DNA of 64,000 nt from Cannabis sativa (taxonomy: Eukaryota; Streptophyta; Magnoliopsida; Rosales; Cannabaceae). Each line of letters begins with the position of its first letter. The first letter of the stretch is position 1. The notes under the pieces are model-generated. The model saw only the letters and a program-made list of their open reading frames with translations. It was not told the origin of the DNA and did not search any database. Below are positions 38,091-49,799 of this stretch, piece by piece. Location of the stretch: NCBI RefSeq assembly GCF_029168945.1, contig NC_083602.1, forward strand, positions 13,203,850 to 13,267,849, read 5' to 3'. Both the position numbers and the translations under genes were made by a program.

Positions 38091-38701
38091 TGGCATTATA
38101 TATTTTCTATACATTCACGTACCTGTTAATGGTAATTGTGAAATATGATTGACGATTCTAGCTTACTGGACATTGAATGTCTGACAGTGTACATGTTACT
38201 GCTTAAATGAGGAAATAGATAGAGTTTTATAAGAAGTAATATGTAATAACTAGTATTATAGTTTTATTGGAATGGTGATTTTTGTTATTACATCATAATG
38301 GCTCGTGAACTTTCTTCCTTGCTATTTATGAAAAATTATAGAGGTATAGCAAAAACAAATAAAAAGTAAAGTTAATGCTTTTTTTAGCAATAAAAATAAT
38401 AAGTGATGCACATGTTCCATTTTCAATTTGAAGTCTGAATACAAATCTTTTATATGTGTAAGGGATCTCATTCTCTAATCCGGTAGTCAAGATACAGATA
38501 ATGACTCAATTGTCTCTATATACATTCGACTATCTAGTAAGTAAGGCTATTTCTATCTTTGAGAAGATTAAACTAATCATGAAAACAAATTACGACTAAA
38601 AAGCCAAATTCAATTGTCAACTACAGACTGTACATCAAATTAATGAACCACTTTTCTACAAGTTACCCGACAAATAAAAGACAGCACCTCAAAATCAGCT
38701 T
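38091..38701. other. Spacer between kinase pseudogene and CHR4-like gene
   Basis: AT-rich. The right part is the probable 3' UTR of the minus-strand CHR4-like gene. No other feature seen. Confidence 0.45.
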
Positions 38702-41022
38702 CTATGGCCTGGCACTACGATCATCTGATATTGTTTCTTCAGAAGATGCATCACTGTTGATAACAATCACTTCATCTGGCTTATCAGCATAAGAAGTCCT
38801 TCTTGGTTCAGCCGTCTCATATTTCATCCCCGAAAATTGGTTGGGAAGATGACCATTTCCTGACGTCTGTAAATGGTGGTGCATATCACTTCTCCATCCC
38901 AAGTTTAACTCAAAATATGGGCAGGCAACATGCATCATTTGTGACTGAACTATTGGTGAGGCAGGTGGAGGCAGAGGCAGTCCAGTTTGCATTGGTGAAG
39001 CGAAAATTGCCTCTCTCAGCCAGTGAGGGAGATTGCCCTTCCCTGCCATGAAAGGTGTCGAATAACTAGCTGATGAAGGACGGTCTTTTAGCATAGTGCA
39101 GCTCCCAAAACACTTCAATGGTCCCTCTTCGTAACTTTCCCCTTGATAATCATGATAGAGATCTGTAGTTGGCTTTTTTACATGCTCCTGCAGATATTCA
39201 GAATCATTGTTCCACACATAAGATGACTTAAATCTAGACCTCCATGGGATGCAGCGTTCTCTATGAGTATATACATCTCCGAGTGAGAGTTCAGTTTCAT
39301 CTGTCATATTCTCTCTAAAGATTCCTGTGGTACCCCGATAACTGAAGCTCGAAGAAATGCCTTCTGCTTTTGAAGGCCGAAACTGTGGTGCAAAAGTGCC
39401 ATTCAAAAGTTTAAATTGTTCATCTTCCCACTGCTCTGCAAGTTCCCTTGCCATCTTGCATGGTTGAAATTGCAATCTTGGGTCCCTTAGCATAGCATCC
39501 CAATTGTCCCTTCCATATCTCCTTACACCAATCCAAAGAGAATCCAACTCTTCTTCAGTCCAGAAAGATGTTAGTAGCTTGGATTTGTCCTTAGAGGCTC
39601 TAGCTTTGTTTACAATGCCATCAAGTATCAACTTGTGTCTGAGAATAGAGGATGAATGGCATGATGAAGACCGAGGCAGTGCATCCTGAGAAGGTTGTCT
39701 GGTTTGGCCATCAGAGTTCAACAAGTGGACAGAAGTGTAACAATTTTTGGAGGCAAACCTAGTACTTTTAGGCTTTGTTGGCAAGGACAGACATAAAAAG
39801 GGTGGAGATCTTCTTTTCATTCTATTATTTTTCATTTCAGACTGAAAATTTAGTTTTTCCTCTGAAACCATACAAGCAGTTTCCTCAGGCTGCATAATCA
39901 TCGACTGGGAAGTGTCGTCGGTTCTTTCATCTGAGAAAAGCTGGTACCAATTAAAAGAAAAAAAAGTTAACGGATAGATACTCTTTTGTTTACAAAATCA
40001 TCAGCAGTATGAATTTAGTTGGAGTTACCAAGGAATGAAACTGAGTACCTGAAGACATTTGTTTCTTGACATAAAGTCAATAGTAAGAGGAGAAGATTTA
40101 TCATTATCCTGGAAATCGGCATTTGCTTCTTTTTCAAATGTACATGCATCTCTACGCAGATGTGAATGGTGCGATATAGAATTCTCTATTCTCTCATTTC
40201 TCACATTTGAGATTTCTGGAGCATGGGAAGCAGCGGCATGACTTCTGCTAGTGGAGTCCAAAGAGCCCCAAAAAGTTTCTGATGCAGCATTTACAGATAG
40301 CTTTTGGGATTTCAAGTAGACAGTATAGTCCCCAATATCACTTGAATCTACCAAAAAATCACATTAAAAGTGGTAGTATTTACACAGATGCTGAAGTAAA
40401 ACAGGTTATGAACTAATTTAATTAGTTTTTTAAGTATGTGCAATAGTGATAGCTATCATACCAGTAGGAGCAATAGACAGGTCCGGGAGAGGATGAAGTC
40501 CTCCTTCTGTTTCTTTCGAACCCTTAGTTAAGATTGTCAGAGCTTCTCTTTCACATATACGGTCCTTTTCTGGTTGTTTACCTGCACTTACATTCTTATT
40601 CAAGGATGAGTCTTCAGCAGCATTGTGCAAACAGCTTTCCAAGCAATCTATAGGAGGATCTTGAAAGTCAGCTGCAATCTGGTTGATTTGGTCAAGAACT
40701 TTTTCAGCTTCATGCAAGACAACCTTGGTTGTGTTTTTTCTCTCATTCAGTTTTTCTTTCTCTGGAATCAAACTGTTCAGAATCAACAGCAAGCAATTAC
40801 AGAACTTGAATTTCAATTTTTAATTCTAAGCTTCTAAGCTCTGAGGGACTTACACTTCTGTCTCTAGAACAAGTCTAGCATGTGCACTTGTAGAATCAAC
40901 CTCCAGCACCTGTCACAATACCAACAAGGTTGAAGGTTACCGATTATTGAGACTGTAATCAAAACATTAACCACAAACCCATTACAAAAATCTGACCATG
41001 TCAAATGTTGAGTAAACGATTA

Positions 41023-41076
<54 letters not shown>

Positions 41077-42222
41077 GACAATGATGCAAAAAAAAATTCA
41101 AAGATCACTAAAAGCATCTTACATAAAAATAAAACAGATTCCTAATAACTATTAACTAAGAATGGGAGACAAATTAATACAACCTACTTTGTTCTCAGTT
41201 TCGCAAACCAAATCACTAGTATCATTGACACTTGCTGGAGGCTTCAATTCTGACGAGTGGTCTATAGAGCAGCCTTTCCTATGAGCTGCTTTACTTGAAG
41301 TATCACCGGACGCAGAATTACTGCACTTGCTGGCCAATGAATGCTTTCTATCCTCCAGCAAGAAATTCCCGTGAGTATCAGGACTGTCCTTCCTCTTTTT
41401 TTTACATCTTCGACTGAAAGTAAGCAATGGAGCCATCGACAGGGCTTTTTCTGCTGAACCATTACTTGAAATTAACATGTCTTTATCAACTGAATCAGCA
41501 ATTTCCAAGCTTGATGTCTCTGACTTTAATAGAGTATCATGAGTTTCAAAGCTGCTTTTTACTTCAAGAGATGATTTTACTCCAGCAGAATTCGTACTCG
41601 TATTAGCAGTAGTACCCGTCAAGTAAGAAGCTAATCTTCCTTCAACGCATCGATTATCGCCTGAAATGTCAGTAATAACATCACAAGATGAATTCATTTG
41701 AGTGTGACATGTCTTATTCCGCAAACAATCCTCTGCGGAAGAGGGTACACCTCCTTCCCTTTTGGGGATACTCTCATCAGAACTCTTCATCAGAAGTTTA
41801 TCAGAACTTAAAGTTTTCTCTGCAGCATTAGATTCTTCAATGTGTATCTTAGCCTCAAGTAAGCTTGACACTTGTACTGGTGAAGATGCTGAAGAATCTT
41901 GTTTATTGATACAAGTAGAGCATAAGCTTATCCCCTGACAAATATGCTTTGAGAAATAAAGAGTAAAACAAATCATTAGACAATCTAAAAAAAATGCTTT
42001 AGAATAACATAATTATCAATCAAATTTATGAAATCTCACCTCAGAACTTTCCTTTTGATCTTCTGAGGTGTGCTTACCCATCAGTTCATCATACAAATCC
42101 AGACTTTGTCCAAGAATCTCATTTTCAACCGATACTGAATTATGGCACCCTTTTCCTGGGGCATGACTATTACCTGTCAGCCTCCTACGCTTATATGTCA
42201 AAAACACCTTGGAGCCAAGCAT
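38702..42222 (-). CDS. CHR4-like SANT/Myb protein without helicase domain
   Basis: Six coding exons, all GT-AG with matching phases: 42040-42222, 41188-41934, 40854-40909, 40462-40772, 40049-40347, 38702-39940. They total 2,835 bases, giving 944 residues. The N-terminus reads [14 protein letters not shown], followed by a Cys pair (SLCSTCINK) and a long Ser-rich, low-complexity region with a basic patch (RRCKKKRK). A SANT/Myb-like domain lies at about residues 657-713 ([30 protein letters not shown]). The motif [10 protein letters not shown] is at 836-845, and the tail has [13 protein letters not shown]. The SANT segment, LPHWLREA and the acidic tail closely resemble the C-terminal third of the CHD3-type remodeller CHR4/PKR1. 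Chromodomains, PHD finger and SNF2 ATPase are absent. A role in chromatin or transcription is inferred. An in-frame TAA directly before the ATG supports the start. Confidence 0.85.
41027..41074. repeat. (AG)24 microsatellite in a CHR4-like intron
   Basis: 48 bases of perfect AG repeat inside the intron between coding exons 2 and 3. Confidence 0.95.
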
Positions 42223-43500
42223 TTAAACTAACAAAAGGCAAAACTGTTGTTGCAACTTTGAAAACTTGTGTTTTCTGAAACTAAAAAAGCTTTAATACAC
42301 TTTTCTAGCGTAGACAAACAATTAAGGCATCGTATCCCCCAAACACACCTGAAAAGATTTAAATAAAAAAACTTCTCCATCAATCAAGTGGCTGCTACAG
42401 TAATATGGATATATTCAAAATTAACACGAAAAAGTAATGCTTGCATTGACATGACACATGCTCTTTTGAATCAAAGAACTTTGACAATCTACAATTTGCA
42501 AATAAGCACATCCAATAATCCCCGACAGTTTTTCTAAATGTGTGAATGTGATTGTGAAGTTCAGAATAAAACAAAGCCGCAATGAATAACTTCTTCATTG
42601 GCATGTTTAACTTTGCAATTCATTTTAAAACTCGCAAGAGAAACATTGAATGGCCAGGCTAAAACCAACCCCCCCCCCCCCCCCCTCTTCCCAAAAAAAA
42701 AAGAAGCGAATTTGGCAACCCAAAAAATCCAGTCCACCACATACCACATTTTGCCACACCCAACAATACTAAACAAATTTCCCTTTCTCGGAACCTAAAA
42801 AACATGCATTCGCCTCCATTGTTGGACATTTTCTATGATGGCCATTTTCCACAAGGAGCAAAAAGAGTACCTCAATCCCTGGTTTGGATACTAAGCCATT
42901 AATAATTATGTAGCTTTTGTAAAGAATCTCATCTGGGTTTTCTCATACATAAACACATTCATCTAGTTGCAAGAAACAATCTCCTTTCCCTTTTCATTAT
43001 CTTATTATTTCTCTTCTTTTGAAAAACCCAATGCAAGAGCAGCAACACCCATAAACCTCCACTCACTCAAGATTCAACTTGACCCATCACTTATCATATT
43101 AATACCAATAAATAAATAAAAAAAGAAAAACCACCATATTCAGAATCCAAAACAATCAAAATATAAAAAGAAAAAAAAATCCAAACCACATAATCATGGT
43201 TACAAAAAAAATCAAATTTTAATTATAAACATTGAAAAAGAGTATAATGAGTAGAGAATCAAACCGCATACAACGATACAACAGAATCCTCCGGCCAAAC
43301 ACGCAACACTTCTTTTCTCAGCTCTGTGCAGTCTGATGATGCAACTGAAAATAGTATAGGAAAATAAAAATAATGATACTCTTCAAATTAATTCAACATT
43401 AAATTTATTATTTAAATATATATTTATTTAAAGGTGAGAAAAAGAGAGAGAAAGTATAAAGAGGGGTATTTATCAGCGTCAGAGTATACAGTGCTGCCTT
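42223..43500 (-). other. CHR4-like 5' leader, probable 5' UTR intron and promoter
   Basis: No coding DNA is seen. A possible acceptor (cttttgttag) lies five bases before the ATG, which suggests a 5' UTR intron with a non-coding first exon somewhere around 43260-43440. A run of 17 C occurs at 42669-42685. Confidence 0.45.
43454..43473 (-). promoter_or_regulatory. TATA-like motif upstream of the CHR4-like gene
   Basis: The minus strand reads gataaatacccc then ctttatac, followed downstream by a CT-rich tract (ctttctctctctttttctc), a common plant core-promoter layout. No transcription start can be confirmed. Confidence 0.35.
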
Positions 43501-44403
43501 CTAAACAAGACAACAATTTTTGATAGCTACATTTGCTTTCATTTACATATTATTTAAGAAACAAAATAAATAAAATATATTTGTTCAAAAAAATAATAAA
43601 ATATAGAATAAACTTTTTTTTTTCGATTTTATTATATTAAAAATATATTTATTACCAATATTCTTTTGTTTTTTTTTTTTTCCTTCTCCTTTTTCTGTGG
43701 GCCTACAAATCTGCCACTATACAGTTTTGTGTGTTTCGCGAATGTAACTGAAGTTAATACGTGTGAAGATTTGTGGAGCAACAGCTGGCTACACTGATTT
43801 GGGTCCAGTTTGATTAAAGGTTGTTTCGATAAACAAGTCAATAATTACTTATTAAATTTATAAATACACATTTTTTTACTGATAAAAGAATTTTTTATAT
43901 TTTTACAGATTATAATTTATTTTTTCAGAATTTTTCTTCAATTGTTTTCTTTTAGAAAAAACGTATATATATAATAATATTATGTAAACAACATAATATA
44001 ATATTATTGTAAAATTAATGTAAAAACAAGTACCTATTTTTGTAAAAAACAAAAATTAAAATCTATAAAAATATAAAAATACTATATGTTATTCGAAGGA
44101 AATTAAACCTCACTAAAAATTATGAGTATTCGAGCAAAGCTTAAAAACTCACAAGCAATATGTGAATATTTACCTAGCGAATATTTAAACTAAAATAATG
44201 AATAGCAAAATATACATAGTAGATATGTATAAAGAGACAAGAGAATTATAATACTACAGTCAAAATTTAGTCTGTTTAATCCATTTTTGAAAAAGATTTG
44301 TGATTAGTTTTATTCATATGAGGACACTCATTTATATAACAAGCAAGTAATATTTTCGTTCATACAATTAGCTAGACATGATTGTTATTACATTAATTAC
44401 ATT
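43501..44403. other. AT-rich spacer
   Basis: Poly-T and poly-A runs only. No gene or element recognised before the gypsy LTR at 44404. Confidence 0.5.
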
Positions 44404-45291
44404 TGTTGACCTCGCTTTAAGTCGATGACGCTAAATCTTTAAAGCGATGAGATAATAGATAATAATAAATATAATCATGCAATAAGAATACCAAAATTTA
44501 TTGAGGTTCGACCCTTGATTACGATAATAGCATACTCTATTTTTTCTTGTATTAGTTTGAAGAATTATCAAGATCACAAGGAGTTGGCCAAGTAAGTTTC
44601 TCAATAATCCTTTGGAAAAACTTACAATTATTTTGACAACGTAATAGCTCTCTAGAACATATGATTTTGGATCATTCAATAATGAAATGACTCCAGTATT
44701 TATAGGAAAAAAAAATACATGAATTAAGTTTCCCAAAATAATTAGAAATAAAAGGGAAAACTAAGTTAGGAAAATGCCCATTCCATAAAAATAGGGATTT
44801 AATTGAGATATAAATGCGGCATATGGAAGGGATCTTCAAAGACCTCTTTCTATCGCGTTATACTGCTTAGAGGATTCGACATCGTTGAATAGTGAGCACC
44901 TGCTCGGACAGTCACATACAAATCTCTCCAGACGGACTATTGAGGGGAGACCACCCGTCCAAGCCTTAAAATGTTCTTTACATGTCACTTTTATTTAATG
45001 CCACATCACCCTGTGTGAAAATTGGAATAACATTTTCTTTCCAAGTCCGTGTGGGAACCATTTGCTCGTACATGGACTTACTCGGCTACTGAGTTGGTTA
45101 GATGGGTGACATGTGTTTGGCTTTCGTACTCCATCTTGATTTGATGTGATCTAATTACGGGATTCGAAGATATGGTTATTTGTTTGATATCTTGGGCATT
45201 TAATGTCTTGCCTTGAAAAATGGACTTTGAGAGGCGCAATGGCGGTTATTGGGTATCACGTGCTTGACGCTTATACTCTTCAATAAGTAAT
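44404..45291 (-). mobile_element. Gypsy-type LTR, minus orientation, right boundary uncertain
   Basis: The left edge, tgttgacctcgcttta, is the same terminal sequence as the gypsy LTR at 32754, so this LTR lies on the minus strand. A TATA-like motif (plus-strand 'agtatttatagg') lies near 44696-44707. There is no primer site outside it, so this is a 3' or solo LTR. Its right boundary lies between about 45290 and 45355, where another LTR begins in the opposite direction. Confidence 0.55.
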
Positions 45292-46266
45292 TGTTATACA
45301 TGATTTTGAGCATATGACATGTGCCTTATTATGGAAGGGATTAGCCTGATAACACCCTATTAAAGTCCTCCACTGTGATCCTGTCACGAAGAAGCCTCCT
45401 GGAATCTAGAACATGTTGAGATTGAAGAGTACATGGAAGTTTACTTGACTCTACCTTGGCTTCCCAGATGTGAAAGGCGTATTGCCTCTCCTAGACCCAG
45501 AGGGGTCTAAACATAGAAGCCTACCCAGTTGATACCCGAATGAGTACTTGAAGAGCCTAATGCGGATGTCGACTGCCTTGGAGTGTCATGGATGTCTTCC
45601 TTATATGCACGCCAGATCACCAAGTGACGGTTATGCTTTTCTGACAAAGATCAGATCTTGTCCACTACGTCCAAGCATGGTATTGTGCACAGCTCTGCCA
45701 CCTTTTTAATAGACAAATATTACAAACCTCTATTTTTAAAGGAGAAAGCTTTAGGCGACACGTGGCCTTTACTTTTAAAGGTTAAACCTTTGGATGACAC
45801 GTGTCCATATAGTACAAAATGGTCCCCATTGTCCAGTTACAGCAAGCACGGGCACAATGGTTTCCACAGAACCCAACGGTCACCTTTGATTTTGCATGTA
45901 ATTTACCCCATTAGTGGACTTTTAGCAGAACCTTAGACGGGTCATGGGCATGTTCATATTTGCCACTTGGCCTATAAATACTCTCTTATTTCCATACGGA
46001 TGGGGGATCACGTCTAATATAGCTGAAACTCTACCAATATCACTCTTCGTCTTCATTTTCTCTAAGAGAAACATAGAGTGTAAAGTTAGAGTTTCCTACA
46101 AAAACATTATAAACACATCAAAAATATTCTGAGAGGCTAATAGACTAACTCTTGGACTAAGGTTAATTAACACCCGAACCACGTAAAAAATCTCTATCTC
46201 TTTATTTGTACGTTTCATTATTTCTTTAGTTCTAAAATATTTAGTTTCCAAAAAACTCGGTAAACA
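45292..46266 (+). mobile_element. Gypsy 5' LTR, plus orientation
   Basis: The probable start is tgttatacatgattttgagc, like TGTTATCACAATTTTCGC of the 32754 LTR, and the end is ...actcggtaaaca. A TATA-like 'cctataaatactc' lies near 45970. The primer site ttttggtgctttcattgag follows at 46267. Confidence 0.65.
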
Positions 46267-46556
46267 TTTTGGTGCTTTCATTGAGAGCTGAAGAAAGACG
46301 TAAAGCCTACGGTGTTACTGCTGCCATGGTTTTCACACAAAAGATGGTTCCTAAGAAGACTCTTCAAGGTTGACTCGCGACAATCATGGAGAAGGTAAAC
46401 CCCCTCTCGCCGAAGCACGCCCAGTTGAGCAATGCAAGAGGTGGGGACACGTTTAACGTGAACAATCGAAAGGATGACCAAAACAACCAGCATGACCACG
46501 TCAATGATGACAGAGATGTTGAGATTGATGAAGAGGAGGAAGACGATGGAGAGTAC
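46267..46556 (+). pseudogene. Gypsy primer site and truncated first ORF
   Basis: The primer-binding region (46267-46287) is followed by an ATG at 46326 (MVFTQKMVPKKTLQG, then stop) and an open acidic stretch (DRDVEIDEEEEDDGEYC). It is cut at 46557 by a copia LTR. Only the leader and the start of a gag-like ORF remain. Confidence 0.6.
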
Positions 46557-47516
46557 TGTTGGGATTTTATGCCCTAAATAAAACTCATTTCAATGTAATT
46601 TGATTTGTTATCAATAGAAGATTAGAAGTCATTTATGTTTACATGTACTTTTCATGTTTATGGTTTAATGTATACAATTTTTGATAAATCCAGAACATAT
46701 AGTTATTCACAATTACAGTGATGTCAACGCAGTGGAAGGTAATTGTGATTATAATCTTCAAAAAATAATGTCTCTTGATTCATCAGTGCACTGGATTTAC
46801 ACTGATGTGATAGTCAGCAATAAATCTTACTTACACCTTGGATAAGTGTTATGTTCTTTCCAGAACATTGGCAAAGTATGTTAGTATCGGATGTATGGAG
46901 TATACATTGGACTGGGACCAATATGGATCTTGGTAAAGATATTATAATTTTACCGTTGTATCTTTCTAAGTCAATATCACTATTTGATCTTAGATCAAAA
47001 GATCTTAATCCTGACATGGTTAGGTTCGATCTCAAGAGTGTTATTTGTGTTCTTTGGTTTGTAAGTTAAAGCCTACCATTTGGTTCGGGTCGAACGTACA
47101 TTTTGGGAACATGATAGTACAATTGAGTGGGAGCGCTAAACATAAATATGGAATCTATAGCTTCTATCTGAACATAAAAGTGAAATGATGATTTCCTTCG
47201 AGCTTGGCTTAATAGAGATAAATGGAAGAGCTCTTATTTCAGTGATTATATTAGTTTACTGAAATATCATTTATAGGAAGCTAAGTTTTTAAGGATAAAA
47301 TACATTAAGGGGTGAAACGGTAAATTTTTCCCTACTCGGTGTAAATTATCTATAAAGGATCTTTGATTATTGGGATTAGAACAATGGTTAAATTTATAGC
47401 GCATCTATATCGAGGAACATATAGAGCGTTTTATATAACTGAGAGTGCAATTCTAAGTTCTATAGTGGTGTAATGAGGAATTAATTAATAAGTTAGGGAA
47501 TTTACTTGGTAAATTC
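46557..47516 (+). mobile_element. Copia LTR (family 1), left part, interrupted
   Basis: Starts tgttgggattttatgcccta and follows the family 1 LTR until 47516. There a complete element of the same family is inserted. It continues at 57637. Confidence 0.85.
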
Positions 47517-49411
47517 TGTTGGGTTTTATGCCCTAAATAAAACTCATTTCAATATAATCAGATTTACTTATTAATATAGATCAGAAATAACATTTAATGT
47601 TGCATGGTTCACATGATTTATTTCATGATTATATGTACATAATGTATAAATTCATCTGAAACCCTTTTCACATACTTGATCCTGTTTATTGTGCCGTCAA
47701 CACATTGGAAAGTAAACATGACTATGTGAATAAAGTTTCCTAGATTTATCAGACACAGGGTTTTACTGATATGATAATCTACAACAAGAGTTTACTTGCA
47801 TTTGGAGAAGTGCTATGTTCTTTCCAGAACATTGGTTAAAGTAAAGCTCAGGTTGGATGCATGGAGTATGCATCGGAAGGGACCGATATTGAACTTTGAC
47901 TTAGATTTATTAAACTTACCGTATTATCTATTCAAGTCAATATCGCCTAGTTGATCCTAGATCAAATGATCTTAATCCTGATATGATTAGGCTCAATCTT
48001 GAAAGGTTATTCGTGTTCTTTGATTTGTTAGTTAAGCCTACTTTTAGGTCAGGGTGATACGTACATTTTGGGAACACGATAGTGCAATTGAGTGGGAGCG
48101 CTAGCATAAACATGGAATCTATAACTTCTATCTGGCGAATAGTAAGCAAAGGATGATCTCCTTCGAGCTTGACCAAACGAACATAAATGGTGGAGTACTC
48201 ATTTCACATTAGCTGAAATATCATTTATACGGGGTCAAGTGTTTTAAGGAATAAATACATTGTAGGGTGTAACGGTAATCTAATCCCTTTACAGTGTAGA
48301 TCATTCATATAGAGGATCATTGATCACATTAGGATTATAACAATGGATAACTAATGATGTGTCTATATGGTGGAACATATAGAGCATTCTATATATTGAG
48401 AGTGCAATTCTAAGTTCTATGCGTGGATTCAACGAAGAATTAATAAGTTAGTGAATTTTAGTGCTAAATTCTTGATCTACTTATTGGAAGCTCGGTTATA
48501 TAGACCCATGGTCCCCCCACTAGTTGAGATAATATTTCTTGTAAGACTCATGTAATTGGTTTTGATTAATCAATTATAATTCTCAAATTAGACTATGTCT
48601 ATTTGTGAATTTTTTCACTAAGTAAGGGCGAAATTGTAAAGAAAGAGTTTATAGGGGCATATTTGTTAATTATGATACTTTGTATGGTTCAATTAATAAA
48701 TATGATAAATGACAATATTATTTAATAATTATTTATAGTTATTAAATAGTTAGAATTGACATTTAAATAATTGAATTAGGAAATTGGCATTTTTGAGGAA
48801 ATCAGATACAAAAGGTGTTAAAATTGCAAAATTGCAAAAAGCAAGGCCCAATCCACTAAGTGTAGGGCCAGCCACTTTTGTAGGAAATTTAAACTGATTT
48901 TTTCATTATTTTAATGCCATATAATTCAAATCTAACCCTAGTGGAATGCTATAAATAGATAGTGAAGGCTTCAGGAAAAAAAAGACTTTTCTTCTGACTT
49001 TTTCTATTCAGAAAAACTGAGCCTTCTCTCTCCCTATCTTTAGCTGACCACTCTCTCTCTTCTTCCTTGATAATTTCGAAATCCTTAGTGTATGAGTAGT
49101 GCCCACACACATCAAGTGATACCTCAATCATAGTGAGGAAGATCGTGAAGAAAGATCATCAAGAAAGGAGTTTCAAAGCATCAAAGATTCGAGAAAGAGA
49201 TCCGTGGTTCGTATATTGATAATGCTCGCTACGTAAAGGAATCAAGGGCTAGATATCTGAACGGAAGGAGTCATTATATTCCGCTGCACCCAATGTAAGG
49301 TTTCCTAAACTTTATATGTGTTTAATTTATCGTTTTAGAAAGTTCATATTTAGGATGTTAATAAGCATACTTGTGAGTAGATCTAAGATCCTGGTAAAAT
49401 AAATTCCAACA
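47517..49411 (+). repeat. 5' LTR of the full copia element (1,895 bp)
   Basis: TGTTGGGTTTTATGCCC...AATTCCAACA. Contains a TATA-like 'gctataaatagatag' near 48949. Nearly identical to the 3' LTR. Confidence 0.93.
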
Positions 49412-49413
49412 AC

Positions 49414-49426
49414 TGGTATCAGAGCC
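49414..49426 (+). other. Copia primer-binding site (tRNA-iMet type)
   Basis: tggtatcagagcc, two bases after the 5' LTR. Confidence 0.9.
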
Positions 49427-49799
49427 ATGGTAATTGATTTACTTACATGTAATTTGGACTTTAAAACGATTGTTTGTATGTTCTTTGGATGGTATCATGT
49501 TGTATTGAGTGTTATTTGATGATTGATTGATGATTGTGAAATTTTCGTGAAAAATAATTGTTATTTCGTTTCTGGAATTATTTTTATTGCATAGTATGGA
49601 AAAAATTAAGCAAGTTAGCCTTTTACAGAACTCAATTTGGATTTTATTTGAATTAGTTATGATTTTTTGAAGATTTGACAAAATCGGAAATGGCTTGATA
49701 GTTTGCGATCATGAGAACTGTCCCGTACAGTTTCGGATTTTTTCCTTTTTCTTCAATTTTTCATACTTTTTCATGGAATTAACTTCCAATTTTTTGTAT

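Noticed and set aside
46386..46577. Acidic 63-codon plus-strand frame as a host gene
   Set aside because: It directly follows a gypsy primer site and leader and is cut by an LTR, so it is the start of a retroelement ORF.
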